A DNA stretch of 64,000 nt from Todiramphus chloris collaris (Eukaryota; Chordata; Aves; Coraciiformes; Alcedinidae), in the NCBI GenBank assembly GCA_025345505.1, contig JANVCC010000048.1, positions 3,516,640-3,580,639 of the forward strand, given 5' to 3'. Below are positions 51,771 through 63,100 of the stretch, one piece after another. A program made the position numbers and the translations under genes. Position 1 is the stretch's first letter. Each line of letters starts with the position of its first letter. The notes below the pieces were generated by a model. That model was not told the origin of the DNA. It worked only from the letters and a program-made list of their open reading frames with translations, and ran no database searches.

Positions 51771-52333
51771 TCTTTACAAAGGCTTGTAGTGAATAGGATG
51801 AAGTGTAATGGCTTTGAACTGGAAGAGGAGAGATTTAGATTAGAAACTGGGAAGAAATTCTTCACTCTGAGGGTGGTGAGACACTGGAACAGATTGCCTA
51901 GGGAAGTTGTGGATGATCCATCACTGGATGTGTTCATCACCAGGCTCTTCTCAGTGATGCCCGATGATAGGACAAGGGGCAGTGGGTGGAAGCTGGGGCA
52001 TAGGAAGTTTCATGCAAACACGAGGAGGAATTTTTTCACTGTGAGGGTGACCGAGCCTGGAACAGGCTGCCCAGGGGGGTTGTGGAGTCTCCTGCTCTGG
52101 AGATACTCAAAACCCGCCTGGCTCTGTTCCTGTGTGACCTGCTCTAGGTGACCCTGCTCTGGCAGGGGGCTTGGACTCGATGATCTTTCAAGGTCCCTCC
52201 CAATCCCTGACATTCTGATTCTGTGAACGGGGCTGTGAGCAACCTGCTCTAGTGGGAGGTGTCCCTGCCCGTGGCAAGGGGTTGGAACCAGATGATCTGT
52301 AAGGTCCCTTCCAATCCAAACCGTTCTGTGATT
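51771..52333 (+). repeat. CR1 LINE copy interrupted by a second CR1, sense strand +
   Basis: The outer element starts near TCTTTACAAAGGCTTGTAGT. It runs through GTAATGGCTTTGAACTGGAA and GGGAAGTTGTGGATGATCCA to CACCAGGCT at about 51946. It resumes at about 52227 with GGGGCTGTGAGCAACCTGCT and ends at CCGTTCTGTGATT (52333). Joining both parts restores the normal CR1 order (AGGCTGGATGGGGCTG) with only a few bases changed. The 280 bases between are a different CR1, listed separately. Non-coding 3' region only. Confidence 0.9.
51947..52226 (+). repeat. Nested CR1 insertion inside an older CR1, sense strand +
   Basis: Starts CTTCTCAGTGATGCCCGATG and includes GATAGGACAAGGGGCAGTGG, GGAACAGGCTGCCCAGGGGG and CTGCTCTAGGTGACCCTGCT, ending ATTCTGATTCTGTGA. 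The 3' UTR differs from the outer copy (CTCTAGGTGACCCTGCTCTG instead of CTCTAGTGGGAGGTGTCCC), so it belongs to another CR1 subfamily. It must be younger than the element it splits. Confidence 0.88.
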
Positions 52334-55300
52334 AATCACTGACATTGGTGTCTCTTCTAGAAAATCTTCATATTAAATGACAGCTTTACCAAAACTGTCA
52401 TTTGTACTTCAAGTTTGATTTTTCAAGAAGCTTGCATTTAATGAAAATTTCTCCGAAGGGTGAGGATTCTTAGCACATCTAAACCATTTAAAATATTTTT
52501 CTTCCAAATGACAGAATTGTACTTTATGGAAAATTTTTGTGTTGCACTTTTGTCTTTTTAGACAGGAAGGGATCTGCATTCCTACTGTAACACCTGCAAG
52601 CTGTGTAACAGAGCAGTGACATGAAATCAGCCTCCTAGAAGATAGGAAGGGCAGAAGAGCTGTGAGTCATGGGCAAAATCAAACGTTACTATTCAGTGCA
52701 GACCTCCTGATGAAATCCATGCATGTGAACTTGGAACAGAAGTGTGGCCTGGCCAGGGGTGTTGCCCTGAGTCAGTGTCTGATTCATGACAGCCGGGAGA
52801 ATGCAATCCCTCCTCCTGCATCACCGTGTGGGGTGCACTGTGTTTGTGGCCCCCACACCTGCTTTTTGGTCCTGCGTGCGACCTCTTACATCACGTAAAC
52901 AGCCTGGCTTTTCAGTTGAGGACCGAAGGGAGAGATTTCTTGCCTCTCTTTTCTTCAGCACTGATGCATTAAAATCCAGCAGAACGTTGATTCCCTCTCC
53001 CCCATCCTTTAGATGGGAAAGGGGCTGTGAATTGGAATCTCTGCCTGCTTGGAAGCCAGCAAAGGCCCCCAGCCAGCGTTATCTGTAGCTTGCAGCCGGT
53101 AGATCTTGCTCTATGTCTTAACCAAAGTAAGAAAGTTCATGACCTTGCCATATCTTAACAGCTCACTATATATAGACCAGGATCTTCCCTGGGAATTCTC
53201 CCAGCAGCCTGTCTGGTGTGGCTGTGGGACAGGGAGCAGCTCAGTCCCCAGGTGATGATTTCGGTGTTGGGTGTCCCTGACTCGGGTGTGCTGTTGGCTC
53301 GGCCCCCCCGTGCCGGGGCTTTGGCCTGCAGGTTGCTCTGAGTTGCTTGCCCGCAGGAAGCAGGGTGTAAAAGCAGCTGTAAGACTCTGCTGAGCTGAAG
53401 ATTTCTCCGCTCGAAAACAAGCCCCTTGTTCCTGGAAAAGGAAAATGCATTTTCAGGCTCCTAAACATGATTTTACTTGCTATTTTCCATTGTGTGAGCA
53501 TACATCACGCCTTTTCTAACTCAAAATAGAGCCTGACACAAGGCTGAGAACGCAAAGACAAAAATCTTTTGTGATGTATTTCCTCTTTAACAGCAGTATT
53601 CTCAGCTGTCAGAACTGGAGTGGGTTTTACATACAGGAGTGGGTGTGTATACATATCCAAGGTGGTTATTTTGATCCTTGCAAGCTTCTGTCAGTCCAGA
53701 CATCTCGCTCTTTAAAAAAAGTAGGAGAAGGGTGGGTTTTTAAAATATATTTTCATCCCAGGTATCAACACTTACGCTGTATTTTTAACAGCGCTGTTGC
53801 TGTTAATGGTGAAGAGAAAAAACAAAGGTTTGTTGGTTTCTAGGGGAAAACTTGCAAAGTCAAGTTAATTAATTCAAAGCATCTTACAGAAATGCGTGGA
53901 TGGAGGCTTGTGGTTAGATGGAATGGTTTCAAACTTAGATGAGCTTGATACAGTACTGACTGGGGACCTGTTAGCGTTGCTGTATAAAACATGTGCTACG
54001 ACAGTCAGAAAGATGCCATATTTTGATCTGTTTCTATTTGTTAAGCTCGTTTCTTTTTGCTCTTCTATGTTACAGAATAGCAAGCAGCTTTTTCTCTTTT
54101 AGTGGAGCCTAAGATGCTATCTCCTTAATGTACATAACAACACCATTGGTTATGCACCCATCATTCAAAGTTGGCAAAGAGATGCCAGCACCTTTCTCTG
54201 TCTGCATTTTGGTGGGGCACCAACTGGAGAGATCCCAGGTGAATAATATGGACAGGTTTTCTGTAAGAAAATTTGTGTGGTTTCCAAGAACCTGTTGGGT
54301 TTTGGTGTTTTTATCATTAGTTTGCTGCTTGTTCTTCTTAGTCTCAAATATACAGTATTTGTTTTATAGTAGTTACAGAAAACAGAAGTTGCAGTACTTC
54401 AGAAAAAATACTACTTTGTGCTGCATGTAAATTAATAACACTGTTTTTTTCTAATGGCTTTTGGTTTTAAGCAATCCTATAAAAAACCAACTTACTTTTA
54501 CCATTAGGTATGAGGTGTATATATGCATGTGTATACATACCTTGTTACCTTGAAAAAATGTATAGGTTTTTATTTAAATAAAGTCAGTTTCTCAAAGCAC
54601 AAAAAGAACTAGGAACTGGAAGTTTCAAACTCAGGTTTGACCAAGTAGAGAGAGTACTCTATAATTTTTCTAGCAGAAGAGAAGATAATTACTTGGGTTT
54701 TGCAGGGCTTGAAGGTATAATTCTAGATGGAATGTTATGGTGCACTTGGTTGTATTTCTAACGTAGTTAGGCAATTGCAGGCATTTCTCTGTATCTTCTG
54801 CCAAAGCTGGCTTTGTTAGAAAGATGGAAATTTCTAAGTTGGACCACACTGTAAGTCATGACTGCGAACACCAAAATGTCCTATCCATTCTTACATTAAT
54901 CAAAGCTTCCAGAGCTATGAATTGTGGTGCCCTGAGCTGGAAAAAAGTAAGCAGTTTTTCCAATTTCCTATATGATCTACTTGCAGCTCAGTTCAGAAGA
55001 CTTGAAGGTTTACCTTTTGTTCAAAATAGGGCTTGGCATTACTTCACTGCCTTAATGGTTATTTTTGCTTGCTTTCTTTTCTGGTCAAGAAGACTAGCTG
55101 GTTTTGCCTGTCTCTTAATAAAGTCTTCTGCTTTAATTGTGACGAGTGCAGACATGCTGTTAGAGATTTCAGCAGTTCTGAAAGATGTGTAATGGGTTAG
55201 AGTTCAGTGTACTGCTGTTAGCTGCTCCCTGGCTCACTGGAGGTCACAAAGGAGAAGATAACTAAGGAAGTAAAAGGAGGTTTTTAGTGCTGACCCCCTT

Positions 55301-56802
55301 CTTTCTGCGTCAGTGGATTCATTTGCAGGGCTTAACTTGGCAGGCTTTGCTTATGGGGATGAACACTAATGCAGCTAGCTCTGTGAGGGTTTCTGTCAAG
55401 TTGTAGGGAATACTGGGGTAGTAAACGAAGGGGAATGCTCTTAAATATGTTTTTTGTTCAGTAGTTGTCACTTGTGTTTGCATTAACATCTTGGAAATGC
55501 TCTCTGTTGCTACTGCTGGCCAGTTATGGAGGCTGTGGTGAGCCGCGTGTGTAGGTGATGGGCAGTGTGCAAGAGTGGGCTTTGAGGAGGCAGAGGAAGA
55601 GGAGAGGTTGCAGTGCACCCAGCAGCTGGGCGGGGGGGGACATGATTTCTGGTGTTTTACACTGTGTTCTGGAATGGGAAATGAGCTCGAGAGAGGAGTT
55701 TGAAAATGAGGAGAGTCACTGGTGAGGCGCAGGGCAGGGAGAGGAGTTAGGGTTTTCCTCTTACAGTCTGCTCAAGAGTATGGGAGTGGGATTCTGGTTT
55801 CTGTGGGCTAGCCTCAGTGAGACGTGAGCTTAGTTACTGCTTTGGAAAGGCATTATTGTGGGTTTGTGAGGAGGAACTGCAACTGATGACCTCTGAACAG
55901 AACACGGACATAAACTGAAATAGCAGGAGAGTTAAAATGCAGAGTCGAGAGCTCTCGGCATCAGTCCTGTCTTTGTTTTCCTGGTGAGGTCTCCAGCCTG
56001 CTACGGTGCCAATTGCTTTCCATCTTAAACGTGGCAATACCCTGCAGCAGCATCGACAGTAGGAGCACAGCCTTGGTAAACTTAAGGTTACCTTAGGGAC
56101 AATTCAAGAAAAAAAGTCTTTATCTGGAGAAGTTCTGAACACATTTGAGAACAAAACAAATAATCCTTGAGATGACTACGTTGTAGGAGTTGGGTTTTCG
56201 TTGCTTTTCCCTCCTTCACCCTGATGTGCAGTTCCTCTTCTGAATTAGAACTCTGGATTCAGATTGACAGATCTGTTTTATTTAACCTTACAAAATAACC
56301 ATGATTATAGGAGTTGAATTAATGTAGTGATTGTTCTCACAGTTTCAGAAAACTGCAGGACATGTTTAGAACCAAGTGGCTGCAAACCTAAAGCAGTACC
56401 ACAAGGAGGTATGAAATGACACAGCTTCAAAAAGATTGGGCAGCTTGGAGAAATAATAGCTAAATATTGTTCCTAAAAATTGTTCCCCTGAGAAGAAAAT
56501 AAGTCCTGTTTCGGTTAAAATATCTTGAAAAGTATTTAACAGATAAATGGCTATGATTATTTCCACAGATGCTCACTGGAAACCAATTCTCCTTGGTGGG
56601 TTTGAGCTGCCTGTGTTTGTACAGGTGTATGTTAAACAGAGATGCTGTTCCACAGGTGTCTGATCCTTAGGGGTGAGGTGGTCGAGTGGGGGTCTGCTGG
56701 GGCCCTCCAGCTCCAGGTCAATGTGCTTAAGCAACGTAGAAAGCTTTTTGTAGGAGCTATAATGTGCACATAGGCATGGAGAACAATGGAAGGGAAAATA
56801 TG
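52334..56802 (+). other. PARD3: PARD3 intron 1, no exon seen
   Basis: About 4.5 kb of intron. A TATA-like CTATATATAG at 53166-53175 is followed by an inverted repeat CTGGGA-ATTC-TCCCAG at about 53189-53204. No first exon could be tied to it. The 122-codon frame at 54824-55192 shows no recognised domain. Confidence 0.6.
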
Positions 56803-57139
56803 GAATCATAAAATTGTCAGGGTTGGAAGGGACCTTAAAGATCATCTTGTTCCAGCCCCCCTGCCATGGGCAGGGACACCTCCCACTAGAGCAGGTTGCT
56901 CACAGCCCCATCCAGCCTGGGCTTAAACACTTCCAAGGATGGGGCTTCCACCACCTCTCTGGACAACCTGTTCCAGCACATCCATAGCCTTCCTGTGACA
57001 GGGGCTCCAGAACTGGACACAGTGCTCCAGGTGAGGTCTCACCAGAGTGGAGTAGAGGGGGAGAGTCCCCTCCCTTGACCTGCTGGCCACGCTTCTCTTG
57101 ATGCTGCCCAGGATGTGGTTGGCCTTCCGGGCTGCAATA
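56803..57139 (-). repeat. CR1 LINE copy with internal deletion, sense strand -
   Basis: The left edge GAATCATAAAATTGTCAGGG is the 3' terminus. The complement continues through CCATGGGCAGGGACACCTCC, CTAGAGCAGGTTGCTCACAG and CACCTCTCTGGACAACCTGT. Near 56975-57003 it skips most of the 3' UTR and resumes in pol-derived sequence (CAGAACTGGACACAGTGCTC, GTGAGGTCTCACCAG). It stops near GGGCTGCAATA. It lies in opposite orientation to the copy at 57772-58452. Confidence 0.92.
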
Positions 57140-57771
57140 TAGTCTTTGGTAGAGTTTTATAAGGCACAGTGGAAACTCCTGAACCTTTTAATCCCGTGCT
57201 CACTATTAGCAGGATTTTCCTGCAACACAAATCACAAGCAATCCTCAGCCTATTGTGGGCCCTGGGGCCTGGTGTTGATCTGGAGGTGTTTTTCAGCGTA
57301 TTTTAGTCACTTCTTATTTGTGCCATCGAGCCTTGACTTGGAAGATTCCAGAGGAATAGTAGAGTCACCAGAACAGAGTGGCATTTCATATTTTTTCCTA
57401 ACCTCATAGTTTACAACATGGTGGAAATGTGGGGCACTGTCTACAGCAATGTTTGTGCAACTCTGTCTATTAATTCCCATGCTCGAGATGAATAGACTGT
57501 GCCTGCTTGGAAGCACATATCAAAATTGGTCGTTTCCATCTTCTCTGGTGCTTGATATTAATGGCTCCCAAATGGAAATATCATTTCCAGCACATTACTG
57601 AAATAAGTAAGGCTTTTCATCTCATGCTGGATGTCACCAGGGCAGACAACTGTATTTCTACCCTCCTCAATCTTCCCTTGAAACATTTTGCCAGGCTCAT
57701 GTTTTTTTGTTGTTTAATCAGCGTAGTTCAATTGTACACATCAGTCTACGGCACGTATGTCTGTATGTGCA
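57140..57771 (+). other. PARD3: Unique spacer between two inverted CR1 copies
   Basis: About 630 bases of non-repetitive intron separating oppositely oriented CR1 copies. No exon seen. Confidence 0.55.
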
Positions 57772-58452
57772 GACAAGGATTTGGCAGTGCTGGTGGATGA
57801 GAAGCTCAACATGAGCCATCAGTTGCTCTTGCAGCCCAGAAGGCCAATCACATCCTGGGCTGCATCAAGAGAAGCATGGCCAGCAGGTCAAGGGAGGGGA
57901 TTGTGCCCCTCTACTCCCCTCTGGTGAGACCTCACCTGGAGCCCTGCGTCCAGTTCTGGAGCCCCTGGCACAGGAAGGCTATGGATGTGCTGGAGCGTGT
58001 CCAGAGAAGGGCCACAAGGATGCTCAGAGGGCTGGAGCACCTCTGCTATGGGGACAGACTGAGAGAGTTGGGGTTGTTCAGCCTGGAGAAGAGAAGGCTC
58101 TGGGGAGACCTTCTTGTGGCCTTCCAGTATCTGAAGGGGCTACAAGAAAGCTGGGGGGGGACTTTTTAGGCTGTCGGGCAGTGGTAGGACTGGAGGGAAT
58201 GGATTAAACCTAGAGGTCGATAGATTCAGATTAGACGTGAGGAAGAATTTCTTCCCCATGAGGGTGGTGAGACACTGGCACAGGTTGCCCAGAGAGGAGG
58301 TGGAAGCCCCATCCTTGGAAGTGTTTAAGCCCAGGCTGGCTGGGGCTGTGAGCAACCTGCTCTAGTGGGAGGTGTCCCTGCCCATGGCAGGGGGGTTGGA
58401 ACCAAATGATCTTTAAGGTCCCTTCCAACCCTGACAATTCTCTGATTCTATA
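57772..58452 (+). repeat. CR1 LINE copy, sense strand +
   Basis: A 5'-truncated copy of about 680 bases. It begins ACAAGGATTTGGCAGTGCTG (the DLGVLV part of pol) and passes through the pol C-terminus and 3' UTR (CTGCTCTAGTGGGAGGTGTC, CCCATGGCAGGGGGGTTGGA). It ends CTGACAATTCTCTGATTCTA. The 3' UTR matches the complement of 56803-57139 closely, so the two belong to the same or sister subfamilies. Confidence 0.94.
57876..58169 (+). pseudogene. CR1 pol C-terminal fragment (97 codons open)
   Basis: The open frame starts [20 protein letters not shown] and contains [29 protein letters not shown] and [20 protein letters not shown], the well-conserved CR1 pol C-terminal region. It ends in frame a little after the usual LKGLQE segment. 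A fossil without its reverse-transcriptase core. Confidence 0.9.
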
Positions 58453-59451
58453 AGTGGATTATTATTCCAGTAGAATCCATCATGCCAGTCTAAATGCAGT
58501 ACTGAACGTGAAGAGCTGTCATAGTGGCTGAAAAAATCCAGTGAATGCTTAAATCCAAGTGATGCTGTAGTGATGGGTGGAGGTAGGAGATAAGCTCTTG
58601 GAAGAAACAGAAAGCACTTCTGTCTTTCCATGGTTCAGATGTCAAGCTGCAATCCAAAGATGTTCTGCATTTCTTCAGCATTGTTGCTCAAATTCTAATG
58701 TCCTGACATAGCAGACTGTGCACCATCGTACCCAGGACACTTCACTGCGTGTTCATGAGCTATGGGTTACCGTAATTAAGATCTTTCAGCTGGAGTTAGT
58801 ACTGATGAGTATAAATTGTAATGGATAGACTACTTTGTTGCATTATTTGTTGTATTTAAATGCAGATTATGGAGTCAGCTCTGTGTTACAGCCAGATGAT
58901 CTGAAAAGGGAGCATTTTCTCTCACCTTACTTGTGGGTTTAGCTCACGTGGAGTTTGCGGCAGGGGTTGGGTAGATATCTTGGATTTTCCTACAAAGGAA
59001 TAAATCCCACATAGCAATTTGATTTTGCAGTTTGGACAGGACACTGCTATTCAGTGCTCACAACATGGACATCAGGGAGTTTAGAGATACAATGTCACTC
59101 CACTAAATATGTTTGTCTTAAATATTTAATCCCCCCCAGCAAACAGAACATAATTGTGCACAGCAGAAAAAAGCAATAGTCATGGTGAAAATGTGTTACT
59201 CTCTCATAGCCAAATGTAGAACTTTATTCTTCACTTATGAATCCTCAAAGTTGGCTGTGTTCTAGTGGCAGCACACAGGAACTCTGCCTTTTTTCTGGGT
59301 ACATGACATGACGCTGAGAGTGGAGTCCTGGTGTTGGCCGGATGCTCAGGAGCCTGAACGTGCCCTTTGGTGGTGGCACCTCCTAGTGGTTAGAGGGTTG
59401 TGTCTTGTGAAGAAATGTCACTCGAGTCCTGAGTTTTGACAATGAGCGATG
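58453..59451 (+). other. PARD3: PARD3 intron 1, no exon seen
   Basis: About 1 kb of non-coding sequence between CR1 copies. Nothing else recognised. Confidence 0.55.
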
Positions 59452-59925
59452 TTTTCAGTGAAGAAGTTTTTTCATAAAATCCAACCTAAACCACCCCTGG
59501 TGCAACTTGAGGCCATTTCTTCTTGTCCTATCACTCGACACTTGGGAGAAGAGACCAACCCTCCCCTTGCCTCAGTGTCCTTTCAGGCTGTTGTAGAAAG
59601 TGATGAGGTCTCCCCTGAGCATCCTTTTCTCCAGGCTGAACAACCCCAGGTCCCTCAGCCACTCCTCACAAGGCCTGTGCTCTAGACCCTTCACCGGCTT
59701 GTTGCTTTTCTTCAGACATGCTCCAGCCTCAAAATGTAGTGAGGGGCCCAAAACTGAAGAGAGTACCCAAGGTGTGACCTCCTACAGGGGGATGATCCCT
59801 TCCCTTGTCCTGCTGGCCACACCATTTCTAACACAAGCCAGGGTGCTATTAGACTTCTTGGCCACCTGGGCACACTGCTGGCTCATATTCAGGCAGCCAA
59901 CACCTCCATGGCCTGGATGCTTTTC
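59452..59925 (-). repeat. CR1 LINE, inverted half of a split copy, sense strand -
   Basis: The left edge TTTTCAGTGAAGAAGTTTTT lies inside the CR1 3' UTR, so the usual 3' terminus is absent. The complement continues through CAACTTGAGGCCATTTCTTC, GATGAGGTCTCCCCTGAGCA and GACTTCTTGGCCACCTGGGC. It becomes poorly matched after about 59903 and fades near 59925. The missing 3' portion is found next door in opposite orientation (59945-60142). Confidence 0.9.
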
Positions 59926-59944
59926 ACTTGGTTCCTGGTGGCCC

Positions 59945-60142
59945 TTTCTTCACTGAAAAGGGTTATCAAGCATTGGAACAGGGATGAAGTGGTGGGTTCA
60001 CCATCTCTGGAGATATTTAAGAGACACGTTCGTGAAGCACTTAGGTACATGGTTTAGTGGTGGGCTTGGCAGTGTTAGGGTTATGGTTGGACTCTATGGT
60101 CTTAAAGATCTTTCCCAAAGTAAATGATTTGATGATTCTGTG
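59945..60142 (+). repeat. CR1 LINE, 3' half of a split copy, sense strand +
   Basis: Starts TTTCTTCACTGAAAAGGGTT, includes GGAACAGGGATGAAGTGGTG and GGTACATGGTTTAGTGGTGG, and ends GATTTGATGATTCTGTG, the CR1 3' terminus. The first bases repeat, inverted, the end of the neighbouring fragment: 59452-59465 and 59946-59959 are perfect reverse complements over 14 bases. Together they look like one insertion with a 5' inversion. Confidence 0.9.
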
Positions 60143-63100
60143 CCCAGTCCTGCATCAGGAAAGGAGGAGCCCTGTGTGGTGACACAGGCTGGGGCTGGAG
60201 CTGCTCTAGGGCTGGGGGCAGCCAGTGGGCAGGAGGCAGTGTCCTGGATTGTTGTGGATGGGTGTAAATTGAGTCAAGAAAACCCCCCAAAAACCAAGTG
60301 ACTCCACAGTTGCATGATGCGTGGAAGGAACACACTGGTAGGAAGAACTTGCACGTCTTAAGACATAATCCCTTGCGTAGAAAATTGTAGGGTAGGAGAA
60401 CAGGAAGGGTAGCTCTAAAGTATTTCGGACGATTTTCCTTACAGGTTTAGGAAATCACAGTTCCTTTTCAGATGAGCAAGAGATTCAGATATGTTCAGGT
60501 ATCATGGAAAGTGTATTCAAGCTGTGCAGTGGCTAACAGCCAAAATAAATGTGCTGCCTTTATTAGCAACCTTTTGCTGGTTGAAACCTCCTTGATGCTT
60601 TTTTGTTTAGTGTTTTTTTTTTTTGTTTTGGTACTCCAGTAATAATACAGCACAACTTGATATGTAGCAGTGTTCCAGTGGGGGTTTGCTGACCACGTTA
60701 TTTGATTTTAGTGAGGTTTAGGAGACATTTAATTGCTCAAGTGGATTATATAGTCTTATTTTTTGACTATCAGGCTTCTATGCTGAGGACTGAAACCGAT
60801 AGCGTAATGGGATCAATTGTAAGTAAATCACTTTTATTCTCTAAAGTGGCCATGCAGGATGCATGCAAAATCCAATATTACTTTGTTTTTCTTTTTACCT
60901 TGTAAACACCTCTTCCAACATTTCAGTGTCTCAGGAAGAGTGATACTGGGCACGTGTTCAGATTCTGTCTTGTGTGGATTTGTGATCAGTTAAAGCCCTT
61001 TCAGCGAGGCTGGGAAAGCAGTGTAGAAGTAGAACAAGATGCTGCAATTATCAGATGCGGATGTTTTTCTTTTCCCATAGCTTGTCCATATCTGGGGTCA
61101 GTATATACCCCTGGATTGGAGACATTGCTTGTACACTTGTGTGTTTGAAAAGATGGAATCCCTGACCAAACTCTCCTCTGAGGGTTTCATTTGTAACTTC
61201 CCTGTTTCTCAGGAATACAGAACACCAAGGAATTAACTTCAGGGTGGTACATCCCCGGGACAAAGAGCAGTTCTACAGGTTGAGAAACAAAAAGACGAAA
61301 GGGAGGAAGCTTATTTGCTACTGGGCTATTTTCTGGAGTCTTGTTTTGCTTGACTCCCTGGGCCCCGGGGGGGGTGTAAACTTTACGAGGGGAGCCACTG
61401 CAGCGCAGGAGGGGCAAAAGGACCCGTCCCTTCAACTCATCACTGGGAACTTAACACTTTAACAGGTAGCAGGTGCTTTCTGAGCCTACTGGGCTCAGGT
61501 GAAGTATTTTGCTGGTTTGTGGCCCTGCAGAGACCACTCACGTAGAGCTGGTGCCAGCGGCCCGTGGCGCCATACCCACACGCCTCGGGCAGCACGGGCG
61601 GCTCGGAGGCTGATTTTCCCCTGCTGCTGCTGCGTTGCAGGCAGTGGGTCTTTGTGCCTGAAACTGGAGGAGACGGGCGAGGGAAGGGGATGCGATTCAA
61701 ACCCAGGCTCTGGTTCTCGCCAGCTCGTCGGGCTGTGGAATGTAACTGGAAGCTGGCTGACGTTGCAAGCGTTTGTGGCTTTCCTTTGGCACCTGACTGC
61801 TTGTTTTGACGGTTCTCTCCCGCAGCACGGAGCTAGACAGGGAAATGAATGAAGCCACTGGCAAAATTTCAGATATATTAGTTTTTTATTCACCATTATT
61901 TTCCTTTCAGGCCGTGTTAACACGCCTGAGTGCCGTGTGCTGCTGAACAGACAAGTCCAGTGCACACCCCAGCCTGATGATTTAGGTGGTTTTGATCTGT
62001 GTGTACTCTTTTGCCATAAAGGCTTTATCTGTTCTCAGAACAGTGAAGATAGCCACACACGTTGCCATGATTCCAGATGATTCCAGCAGAAACTAAAAAT
62101 ACATACTTGCTTTCCCTGTATCTACTTGTTTATAAATGAAAAGTTACATTGGCAGACTTGGATCTGCACTTTCACTCATCCCAGTGGTGAGCCCGTTTTC
62201 CTTGGAGAGTTACACAGAAATACCTGTGCATCACTGTCCATTTGACTTTTTACAAGTTGTCGAGGTGCTGAAAAAGATTGTAAAGCAAAAGCTGCAAAAA
62301 TAATACCTAAATGTAAATGATTTAATTTTTAGAAAGATGATGTCTGATAAGCACAGAGAGCCTTGGTGAGCTGAGCATGGCAAAGCCCATCTGTTTCCTC
62401 AGGTGCTGCTCTGTAGTAAGAAACACTCTTCCTATTTTGGCCTGAACAGATTAGAGAATATAGGCGTGCACAGGGGAAAAAAAACATAGTTTACTTGATT
62501 TCAAGATGCGTAACAAATTGTAGTGGCAACTGCTGTTGGTCTGCAGCCAGCTGAAAGCTGCAGTTGGGAAACCTGAGTTGTTACAATCAGAGGCAATAAA
62601 TACAGACACCTCCTGGGTATCTTGCTGCCCTCCCCCAGTAGTGCTCTCTGGGTGGGCTTTAAACCAAGCAGGGGAAAATACCCATCCCCAGCTCCATGGC
62701 TGCAGCCCTGCAGAGAAAGGAGTCTTCCTGATGCTTCAGGACATCCTCCTCGAGGGCCCATGAGATGAAATCGCAGCAGAGAGCCTGATTTGTAAACACA
62801 AAACATCGTAAGGCAGGCTTTTTAGGAGCCTGATTTTTCTACTCTCTGTTTACTAGATGGCTACTGCTAAGAAGTTTGTGGCAGTCTCTTCTTGTATGAT
62901 ACAGACAAAATATTTCAGAGAATCTTAACTGTTTATGTTAAACATTTAGGTACATTTTTGGAAAAGGTACATTTGCAAAAGCCAAGACACTTATTTAGAT
63001 CTAAAGGAGTAAGCAATCTTCCTATGCCATTAACAAGAACACATTGCAGTTTCCATTCCTATTTCTAAATACTGCTTTACACATATGGTCCTTGTTTCCA

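Noticed and set aside
54824..55192. Plus-strand 122-codon open frame with a hydrophobic segment
   Set aside because: A single hydrophobic stretch in AT-rich intron is common. No signal peptide at the start, no homolog recognised and no exon boundaries.
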